This document shows positions 6,495-11,491 of a stretch of 11,491 nt of DNA, one piece after another; position 1 is the first letter of the stretch; every line of letters starts with the position of its first letter. The position numbers and the translations under genes were made by a program. The notes beneath the pieces are model-generated. The model was not told the origin of the DNA, searched no databases, and saw only the letters and a program-made list of their open reading frames with translations. Origin of the DNA: an uncultured Cocleimonas sp. (GTDB taxonomy: Bacteria > Pseudomonadota > Gammaproteobacteria > Thiotrichales > Thiotrichaceae); assembly GCA_938041705.1 (NCBI GenBank), contig CALISP010000051.1:1-11491 (forward strand), given 5' to 3'.

Positions 6495-7265
6495 TTGAGT
6501 TCTTTAATCGCTACTGATTTACACAAGAGTTATGGAAAAAGATCCATACTTAAAGGTATATCTCTAAAAATAAATAGTGCTGAAGTCGTCGGTTTACTCG
6601 GTCCTAATGGAGCAGGTAAGACCACATGTTTCTATATGGTGGTTGGGCTAGTAGCAATTGATAAGGGCTCAGTTATTATCAAGTCTGATAGTTCTGATAC
6701 CTTAAATGAAAATCAAAAAATACCTGAGTCTGTTGATCTTACAAAAATGACAATGCATCTTAGGTCGAGACATGGAATAGGATACCTTGCGCAAGAAGCT
6801 AGTATTTTTAGAAAGCTAACGGTTGCTGACAACATCTATTCTATTCTCGAAATGCGTAATGATTTAAATAGAGCACAACGCCGCGATAAGCTCGAGAGTT
6901 TATTAGAGGAATTTCAAATAACTCATATTCGAAATAGCTTAGGTATTAGCCTATCTGGTGGTGAGAGGCGTCGTGTCGAGATTGCTAGAGCCCTTGCCAC
7001 AGAACCAACATTTATATTATTAGATGAGCCTTTTGCTGGTGTTGACCCTGTTTCAGTAATCGAAATACAAAAAATTATTTCCCATCTAAAGAATCGTGGA
7101 ATTGGTGTTCTAATTACAGATCACAATGTAAGAGAAACCTTAGGCATTTGTGATCGCGCATATGTTCTAGGAAATGGAGAAATTATTGCTGATGGAAATG
7201 CAGAAACAATTCTTAATAATAAGCAAGTTCGTGAGATCTATTTAGGTGATGATTTTAAACTGTAA
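6495..7265 (+). CDS. lptB: LPS export ABC transporter ATP-binding protein LptB
   Basis: Cytoplasmic ATPase that, as a dimer with LptF and LptG, powers LPS extraction from the inner membrane. Visible motifs are Walker A GPNGAGKTT (36-44), Q-loop Gln100 in YLAQEASIF, signature LSGGERRR (153-160), Walker B FILLDEP with Glu178, D-loop AGVD, and switch His210 in ITDHNVRET. The C-terminus YLGDDFKL is characteristic of LptB. At 256 aa it is about 15 residues longer than E. coli LptB (241). The extra residues lie between the strand GSVIIKS and the Q-loop, roughly 64-80, and the usual YLPQ reads YLAQ. The start is a TTG with no visible Shine-Dalgarno, 10 nt after lptA, suggesting translational coupling. 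lptF and lptG are not in the window, which is usual. Confidence 0.95.
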   Translation: MSSLIATDLHKSYGKRSILKGISLKINSAEVVGLLGPNGAGKTTCFYMVVGLVAIDKGSVIIKSDSSDTLNENQKIPESVDLTKMTMHLRSRHGIGYLAQEASIFRKLTVADNIYSILEMRNDLNRAQRRDKLESLLEEFQITHIRNSLGISLSGGERRRVEIARALATEPTFILLDEPFAGVDPVSVIEIQKIISHLKNRGIGVLITDHNVRETLGICDRAYVLGNGEIIADGNAETILNNKQVREIYLGDDFKL

Positions 7266-7308
7266 ATTTAAACTTTAAATGAAAACCTGTTTTTATTTCT
7301 TTTAAAAA

Positions 7309-7325
7309 GACACCCCCTACTTTTT
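7309..7325. repeat. C-rich intergenic motif, copy 2
   Basis: GACACCCCCTACTTTTT lies 44 bp after the lptB stop, in the 239-bp gap before rpoN. It is the second copy of the motif at 1121-1137 and has the same orientation. The rest of the gap is AT-rich and should hold the rpoN promoter, but I cannot pick a convincing -35/-10 pair. Confidence 0.4.
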
Positions 7326-7504
7326 ACAACGATTCATAGATTCCAAATTTTATCGTTTTAGAATCATTTATTTACCCCAATTAAAACACAAAGCAATAAC
7401 CGTACCATTAATCATATATTCCATAATATTTTTTCTCACATGCTAAACTTATAAAAATAAAATAATAATAATTTCATTATAAAATCGGATTGTTAATACG
7501 GTAA

Positions 7505-9022
7505 ATGATAAAACAGGGTCTTAATATAAAGCTTGGGCAATCTTTGTCCATGACTCCTCAATTGCAACAAGCGATAAAGCTTTTGCAACTGTCTTCTACT
7601 GAACTTGAACAAGAAATCCAAGAGGTTTTAGATTCTAACCCTTTATTAGAACGCACTGAAGATTCCCAACCTGATTCAGAAAGCAACGCCGAGAATAACG
7701 ACGAAAAATCGGATAACAAGTCCGAATCGGCAACTGAAGTAAAATCTGATAATGAATCTCCTGAAATTACTACCGCAGATTCTTCAAATGAAACAATTCC
7801 TGAAGAAATGTCTATTGATGCAGACTGGGATGATATTTACGATCCTGAATGGAAAACATCAAATAACAATGAATTATCTAATAATGCCTCTGATTTCATT
7901 GAAACAATGCATTCTGCAGAACAAGGTTTACATGAGCATTTGATGTGGCAAATTGAAATGACAAACCTGAGTTTTCAAGATAAAGAAATTGCCAAGCTCA
8001 TTATTGATTATGTAGATGATGATGGATATCTCACAGAATCTCTTGAAGAAATTCACAAGTCCTTAGAAGATATTCTATTAATAGAATTTGATGAAGTTGA
8101 AGCAATTTTAACTTACGTGCAACATTTATCTCCAGTAGGCGTTGCTGCACGAAGCCTTGGGGAATGTCTTTTAATTCAATTAAAACAAACAGATACAGAT
8201 AATACGAACTATAAAAAAACGTTCAGACTGTTAGATAATTATCTGGACTTACTTGAAAAAAGAGATTATGTTGGTATCAAGCGTGAGTTAAGAGTAACGG
8301 ATTCAGTCTTACAAGATCTAATAAAATTAATCCGTACCTTAGAACCAAAACCGGGAAAACTCTTTAACCAATCGACCACAGATTATATAACGCCTGATGT
8401 CTACGTAAAAAAAATAAATGGCAAGTGGAAGGTTTCGCTAAATGGAAATACACAAACAGACTTAAGAGTGAACAGTTATTACGAAGATATGCTAAGTACA
8501 ACTAATCCAAAAGAAGCTTTACCTAAAGATACTTCTAAGTATATTAAGGAGAACTTGCAGCAGGCACGTTGGTTTATCAGCAGCTTAGAAAATCGTAACA
8601 GTACAATCCTTAATGTTGCTCATGCTATTATCGAGAATCAACTTCCTTTTCTACAATACGGCGATGAAGCTATGAAACCTATGGTGCTCAGCGATCTGGC
8701 ATCACAATTAGGTGTGCATGAATCGACCGTCTCACGCGTTACAACAAAAAAATATATGCACACGCCCCGTGGTGTATATGAATTCAAATACTTTTTCTCT
8801 AGCCATGTCAGTACAGATACGGGCGGAGAATGTTCTGCAACGGCAATCCGTGCAATGATCAAAAAATTAATTGCCAAAGAAGATACTAAAAAACCTTTGA
8901 GCGACAACAAATTGACGAACTTGCTTAATGAGCAAGGAATCAATGTAGCGCGACGGACTGTCGCTAAATATCGTGAAGCACTAGCAATACCGTCTTCTCA
9001 CGATCGGAAAGCGTACGCTTAG
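7505..9022 (+). CDS. rpoN: RNA polymerase sigma-54 factor
   Basis: Alternative sigma factor recognising -24/-12 promoters and needing AAA+ activators. It is 505 aa. Region I (1-50) is Gln/Leu-rich and opens with the classic KQGL..K..Q.L.MTPQLQQAIKLLQLS. Region II (about 52-135) is strongly acidic and Ser/Asn-rich, longer than in many relatives. The core-binding domain follows, then the DNA-binding part: a helix-turn-helix at about 397-415 (LSDLASQLGVHESTVSRV) and the RpoN box ARRTVAKYRE at 482-491. The start is the ATG at 7505, agreeing with the family N-terminus, with a weak ribosome site. The gene is separated from lptB by 239 bp, so it probably has its own promoter. Confidence 0.97.
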   Translation: MIKQGLNIKLGQSLSMTPQLQQAIKLLQLSSTELEQEIQEVLDSNPLLERTEDSQPDSESNAENNDEKSDNKSESATEVKSDNESPEITTADSSNETIPEEMSIDADWDDIYDPEWKTSNNNELSNNASDFIETMHSAEQGLHEHLMWQIEMTNLSFQDKEIAKLIIDYVDDDGYLTESLEEIHKSLEDILLIEFDEVEAILTYVQHLSPVGVAARSLGECLLIQLKQTDTDNTNYKKTFRLLDNYLDLLEKRDYVGIKRELRVTDSVLQDLIKLIRTLEPKPGKLFNQSTTDYITPDVYVKKINGKWKVSLNGNTQTDLRVNSYYEDMLSTTNPKEALPKDTSKYIKENLQQARWFISSLENRNSTILNVAHAIIENQLPFLQYGDEAMKPMVLSDLASQLGVHESTVSRVTTKKYMHTPRGVYEFKYFFSSHVSTDTGGECSATAIRAMIKKLIAKEDTKKPLSDNKLTNLLNEQGINVARRTVAKYREALAIPSSHDRKAYA

Positions 9023-9084
9023 CTTTTCACAAAGAGATGGAGATTAACTCAACAGAGAATTAATTATTGTAATAAAGCTTCACC

Positions 9085-9122
9085 GCGATCTTCCTGAAAG
9101 GGCTTTCAGGCTAAAGAGTCGC
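9085..9122 (+). promoter_or_regulatory. Long imperfect hairpin in the hpf leader
   Basis: Left arm GCGA-TCTT-CCTGAAA (9085-9099), loop GGGC (9100-9103), right arm TTTCAGG (9104-9110), unpaired CTA, AAGA (9114-9117), unpaired G, TCGC (9119-9122). This gives 15 base pairs interrupted only by a 3-nt and a 1-nt bulge on the right side. It sits between the rpoN stop and the hpf ribosome site. No T-run follows, so it is not a standard terminator. It may be an RNA processing or stability element or a translational control structure. Confidence 0.55.
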
Positions 9123-9135
9123 ATAATCCAATGAT

Positions 9136-9140
9136 AGGAG
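9136..9140 (+). promoter_or_regulatory. Shine-Dalgarno of hpf
   Basis: AGGAG is followed by 8 nt and then ATG at 9149. It selects this ATG over the in-frame ATG at 9131, which lies upstream of the ribosome site and would add six residues (MIGVNN) absent from the family. Confidence 0.8.
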
Positions 9141-9148
9141 TGAATAAT

Positions 9149-9478
9149 ATGCAAATTGAAATTACTGGTCATCATGTAGAAGTTACCCCATTAATAGATA
9201 ATTATATAAAGGATAAAGTAACTCGACTTAAACGTCATTTTGATCAAGTACTAAACATCCACATCATCCTTGAAGTACAAAAGCATAATCATAAAGCTGA
9301 AGCATCATTGAATGTTAGTGGAAATCATATTTTTGCAGAAGCTACGGGGCATGATATGTATTCTGCAATTGACTTTCTAGCCGATAAACTCGACCGTCAA
9401 ATACTCAAACATAAAGAAAAAATTAGTAGCCACCATCGTAAAGAAGGTAGCCACCGAAATATGCAACAATACGCATAA
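9149..9478 (+). CDS. hpf: Ribosome hibernation promoting factor, short form
   Basis: Binds the 30S decoding region and helps form inactive 100S ribosome dimers in slow-growing cells. At 109 aa, starting MQIEITGHHVEVTP, it is a short-type HPF (E. coli 95 aa) without the long dimerisation domain. Conserved features are ITGHHVEVT at 4-12, a basic helix near 22-30, ASLNVSGNHIFAEATGHDMYSAID at about 53-76, and LDRQILKHKEK. The extra 14 residues form a basic, His-rich tail (88-109). It follows rpoN by 126 bp and is preceded by a strong AGGAG and a structured leader, suggesting control separate from rpoN. Confidence 0.95.
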   Translation: MQIEITGHHVEVTPLIDNYIKDKVTRLKRHFDQVLNIHIILEVQKHNHKAEASLNVSGNHIFAEATGHDMYSAIDFLADKLDRQILKHKEKISSHHRKEGSHRNMQQYA

Positions 9479-9479
9479 T

Positions 9480-9493
9480 GCCTATTAATAGGC
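9480..9493. repeat. 14-bp perfect palindrome after hpf
   Basis: GCCTATTAATAGGC begins one base after the hpf stop. As RNA it forms a 5-bp stem with a UUAA loop; as DNA it is a perfect dyad that could bind a dimeric protein. No T-run follows directly. Confidence 0.5.
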
Positions 9494-9497
9494 TGAA

Positions 9498-9523
9498 GAT
9501 ATTAGTTAGTAATATTTAATATC
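9498..9523. repeat. 7-bp inverted repeat in the hpf-ptsN gap
   Basis: GATATTA (9498-9504) and TAATATC (9517-9523) are exact reverse complements around 12 nt. All but one pair are A-T, so the structure is weak alone. It is notable for sitting between two stronger inverted repeats. Confidence 0.3.
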
Positions 9524-9528
9524 AAATT

Positions 9529-9570
9529 GGGTACCTCTCTCTTATAATCACACTCTGATTTGAGGTACCC
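9529..9570. promoter_or_regulatory. GGGTACCTC...GAGGTACCC inverted repeat bracketing a TATAAT box, upstream of ptsN
   Basis: A perfect 9-bp inverted repeat: GGGTACCTC (9529-9537) and GAGGTACCC (9562-9570), separated by 24 nt that include TATAAT (9543-9548). Each arm carries the palindrome GGTACC, with the two palindrome centres 34 bp apart. The right arm ends 8 bp before the ptsN ATG. It contains the only Shine-Dalgarno-like string (GAGG, 9562-9565), 13 nt before the start. It could be an operator pair around a -10 box, or an RNA hairpin that hides the ribosome site. No good -35 is visible. Confidence 0.5.
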
Positions 9571-9578
9571 TCTTAAAA

Positions 9579-10052
9579 ATGAACGATAAAAAGCATTTCC
9601 CTATTCTAATTCCTGAACGAGTTGAATTTCTAAAAAAAACTGAAAGCAAGAAATGCGTTTTCGACTCACTCACACAATTGCTAGAAAAAGGCCAAAGTGA
9701 AGTATCCAAAAATGAAATTTTTGATGCTTTAATTGCTCGTGAAAAATTAGGTAACACCTATATAGGTAATGGGATTGCACTCCCAAGAGCACACTTAGAA
9801 GTAACTCACCCAAGAGCAGCACTACTAGTATTAAAACAAGGGCTTAATCTCAGTGCAGCTGATAAAAAAGCAATACAGGTTTTTTTAGGTGTTATTATTC
9901 CGAATGAGGATCATGATAGATTCTCAATAATGTTATCTGAATTTAATAAAAAAATCCTTTTAGAAGAGGAATTAGAAACTATAATAAAATCAGGTAATAC
10001 AGAGAAGGTTGCTAAGTATTTTGATACTTTACTTACAAACTCTAAAATATAA
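9579..10052 (+). CDS. ptsN: PtsN-like EIIA(Ntr) protein lacking the phosphorylation-site histidines
   Basis: The cytoplasmic EIIA of the nitrogen PTS normally receives phosphate from NPr on a histidine and regulates K+ transport and other targets in its two forms. The 157-aa length fits E. coli PtsN (163), and the fold signature is clear: LIAREKLGNTYIGNGIALP aligns with the E. coli segment ending GIAIPHGKLE. Odd: the active-site His (E. coli His73) is Arg70, codon AGA, giving PRAHLE; the nearest His is two residues later. The second conserved His (E. coli His120) aligns with Phe115 in DHDRFSIMLSE. Canonical phosphorylation is therefore unlikely. The gene is intact and collinear with hpf and rapZ, so it is probably functional in an unphosphorylated, signalling-only form. 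Alternatively it is decaying. The upstream gap is filled with inverted repeats. Confidence 0.85.
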   Translation: MNDKKHFPILIPERVEFLKKTESKKCVFDSLTQLLEKGQSEVSKNEIFDALIAREKLGNTYIGNGIALPRAHLEVTHPRAALLVLKQGLNLSAADKKAIQVFLGVIIPNEDHDRFSIMLSEFNKKILLEEELETIIKSGNTEKVAKYFDTLLTNSKI

Positions 10053-10080
10053 ATTACATATTTTATAATAATAAAACTTC

Positions 10081-10085
10081 GGTGA
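10081..10085 (+). promoter_or_regulatory. Shine-Dalgarno-like site of rapZ
   Basis: GGTGA ends 6 nt before the rapZ ATG at 10092. It supports that start, which also matches the family N-terminus (xLVIASGMSGAGKS). Confidence 0.5.
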
Positions 10086-10091
10086 CTCAAT

Positions 10092-10940
10092 ATGCATTTA
10101 GTAATTGCAAGCGGTATGTCTGGCGCAGGAAAATCCCAAGCATTACATACACTTGAAGATCAAGGTTATTATTGTATTGATAACCTACCACTTGAACTGT
10201 TTGAAATTACACTTGCTACGGAGAGAGTCTTAAAGCATAAGAAAATAGCGATAGGAATTGATGTTCGCAGTGGTCAAAAATATCTTCAAAACCTCCCTGA
10301 GGTCGTATCTAAACTAAAAGAACGTTTTAAAACAGACGTGCTTTATCTTTATGCAGGTAAATCCGTATTAATTAAACGATATGATGAAACCCGTCGTAAA
10401 CACCCTCTTAGTAATACCGAAACTCCTTTAAGAGAAGCTATCTTAGAAGAGTATGATTTGATAGCGCCTGTCAGAGAAATTGCAGATATTCAAATAGATA
10501 CAAGCAGTACTACTATTTATCAATTAGCAAACACTATCATTTCCAGAGTTTGTGGAGGCCAACAAAAGTCTCTTTCTTTGATGTTTCAATCGTTTGGTTT
10601 TAAGCATGGTACTCCTAGAGATTCAGACTATCTCTTTGATGTTCGCTGCTTACCTAATCCTTATTGGGTTCCCGAATTACGAAGTTTCACCGGACTTGAT
10701 CAAGAGGTTATCGACTGGCTCTCAAAGCAAGAAGCCGTTATCAAAATGGAGAGTGATCTTAAAAGATTTATCGGCGAATGGATCCCTGAGATTATAGATA
10801 GTCAGAGAGCTTACATTACCGTATCTATAGGCTGTACAGGTGGACATCATCGCTCTGTTTATCTGACTGAAGCTCTAGCTGCCTATTTCAGACAAAGATA
10901 TGATGACTCGGTGATAGTTAAACACAGAGAACTTGACTGA
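10092..10940 (+). CDS. rapZ: RNase adapter / nucleotide-binding protein RapZ
   Basis: In E. coli RapZ binds the small RNA GlmZ, presents it to RNase E and so limits GlmS (glucosamine-6-phosphate) synthesis. The 282-aa protein has Walker A SGMSGAGKS (7-15), YYCIDNLPLEL, IGIDVRS, DTSSTTIYQLA, the C-terminal domain core QSFGFKHGTPRDSDYLFDVR at about 171-190, LPNPYWVPELR, and CTGGHHRSVYLTE. It ends HRELD and lacks the basic KRK tail of the E. coli protein, which contributes to sRNA binding there. GlmZ-type activity is therefore unproven here; nucleotide or metabolite binding is safer. It follows ptsN by 39 bp. The ptsO (NPr) gene that follows in E. coli is missing, since pyrF converges 47 bp later. 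Confidence 0.94.
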   Translation: MHLVIASGMSGAGKSQALHTLEDQGYYCIDNLPLELFEITLATERVLKHKKIAIGIDVRSGQKYLQNLPEVVSKLKERFKTDVLYLYAGKSVLIKRYDETRRKHPLSNTETPLREAILEEYDLIAPVREIADIQIDTSSTTIYQLANTIISRVCGGQQKSLSLMFQSFGFKHGTPRDSDYLFDVRCLPNPYWVPELRSFTGLDQEVIDWLSKQEAVIKMESDLKRFIGEWIPEIIDSQRAYITVSIGCTGGHHRSVYLTEALAAYFRQRYDDSVIVKHRELD

Positions 10941-10947
10941 GAAACTC

Positions 10948-10973
10948 TTAAGTTACTTAAATAGCTAACTTAA
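10948..10973. terminator. Weak hairpin between convergent rapZ and pyrF
   Basis: TTAAGTTA (10948-10955) and TAACTTAA (10966-10973) are perfect 8-bp inverted arms with a 10-nt loop, in the 47-bp gap between two converging genes. The position suits a bidirectional terminator, but the stem has only one G-C pair and no clear U-run on either side. Confidence 0.35.
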
Positions 10974-10987
10974 AATATATAACTGAT

Positions 10988-11491
10988 TTAACTCATATCT
11001 TTATTTATTTGATCGATTACCTTTAAAGGCTCAATTGATTGTGTAATTGGTCTCCCTACGACAATGTAGCTTACCCCGGCTAATCTTGCAGCTGAAGGTG
11101 ACATAATTCGGTGTTGATCACCTTGACTTGAACCATTTGGTCTTATTCCTGGAGTTACCAGCAGGAAATCACTATCTAATTGCTGTCTTAACATCTCGGC
11201 CTCTTTAGCAGAACAAACTACCCCATCTAAATGTGAAGACTGTGTAAGTGCTGCTAAGTGCTTCACTTGGCTTTCAGGAGTTTCATGGATATTAGCCGAA
11301 TTCAACTGTTCTTGGTCCATTGATGTCAGCACTGTCACAGCAATGAGCTTAGCTTCTGAATTACAATCAACAAGTGCTTGTTTAGCTGCTTGCATCATTT
11401 TATTTCCACCACTGGCATGAACATTCATCATCCATACGCCCAGTGCAGCTGCACTCTTACAAGCAGAAGCTACTGTATTTGGAATATCATG
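10988..11491 (-). CDS. pyrF: Orotidine 5'-phosphate decarboxylase, N-terminus outside window
   Basis: Last step of UMP synthesis: decarboxylation of OMP in the cytosol. 167 residues are visible, about two thirds of a roughly 230-245-aa family protein. The frame runs off the right edge in HDIPNTV, part of the DxKxxDIPNT active-site block, so the catalytic Lys and first Asp lie just outside while the second catalytic Asp is present. Other motifs are GVWMMNVHASGG, LLVTPGIRP, QHRIMSPSAA and IVVGRPIT, the phosphate-binding end. An internal ATG at 11431 is not the true start. The stop is TAA at 10990-10988. It converges on rapZ. Confidence 0.96.
   Translation of the reverse strand, partial: HDIPNTVASACKSAAALGVWMMNVHASGGNKMMQAAKQALVDCNSEAKLIAVTVLTSMDQEQLNSANIHETPESQVKHLAALTQSSHLDGVVCSAKEAEMLRQQLDSDFLLVTPGIRPNGSSQGDQHRIMSPSAARLAGVSYIVVGRPITQSIEPLKVIDQINKDMS

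Noticed and set aside
7266..7280. ATTTAAA-C-TTTAAAT palindrome just after lptB as a terminator.
   Set aside because: All A/T except the centre, so it is too weak to terminate; such palindromes are expected in AT-rich DNA.
9131..9148. Upstream ATG for hpf.
   Set aside because: It lies upstream of the AGGAG, while the ATG at 9149 has ideal spacing and the conserved MQIxITG start.
1..11491. CRISPR array, tRNA/rRNA genes, transposase, prophage or defence system.
   Set aside because: No regularly spaced repeats, no cloverleaf or rRNA-like stretch and no matching proteins were seen; apart from the small unknown gene, coding content is a conserved core locus.

Overview
The window looks like chromosomal DNA from an AT-rich (roughly one-third G+C by eye) gammaproteobacterium. 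The main support is the gene order on the + strand: Ca2+/Na+ antiporter (yrbG type), kdsD, kdsC, lptC, lptA, lptB, rpoN, hpf, ptsN, rapZ. This is the classical gammaproteobacterial LPS-transport/rpoN locus. I cannot name the genus.

Layout. (1) 1-1010 (+): a CydB/CioB-type subunit of a bd quinol oxidase, missing only the first base of its start codon. (2) 1011-1622: an 87-aa uncharacterised acidic protein on the - strand, with hairpins on both sides. (3) 1623-2333 (-): an adenylate kinase whose LID carries Cys129/His135/Cys155/Cys158, matching the metal-binding type described in Desulfovibrio and not the usual enterobacterial form. (4) 2334-2706: a 373-bp AT-rich divergent intergenic region. 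(5) 2707-7265 (+): antiporter, KdsD and KdsC (Kdo synthesis), then LptC, LptA and LptB (LPS export bridge and its ATPase). (6) 7266-7504: an intergenic region containing a C-rich motif also present at 1121. (7) 7505-10940 (+): RpoN, hibernation factor HPF, a PtsN-like protein and RapZ. (8) 10988-11491 (-): the C-terminal two thirds of PyrF, converging on rapZ.

How the genes work together. KdsD and KdsC make the Kdo needed for lipid A-core, and LptB/LptC/LptA drive the finished LPS to the outer membrane. The rpoN block carries sigma-54, a ribosome hibernation factor and the nitrogen-PTS/amino-sugar regulators. Two changes suggest the regulatory end has been rewired here. The PtsN protein has lost both histidines of the phosphotransfer site (Arg70 and Phe115 at those positions). 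The NPr gene that often follows rapZ is absent; pyrF lies there in the opposite direction.

The most unusual non-coding structure is in the 100-bp hpf-ptsN gap, which is packed with three inverted repeats. The last, GGGTACCTC-N24-GAGGTACCC, brackets a TATAAT box and ends 8 bp before the ptsN start. The hpf leader also contains a long imperfect hairpin. I see no CRISPR array, tRNA, rRNA or intact mobile element. Most of the window is a conserved core locus; the novelty lies in the degenerate PtsN, the unusual adenylate kinase, the small unknown gene and the structured intergenic regions.
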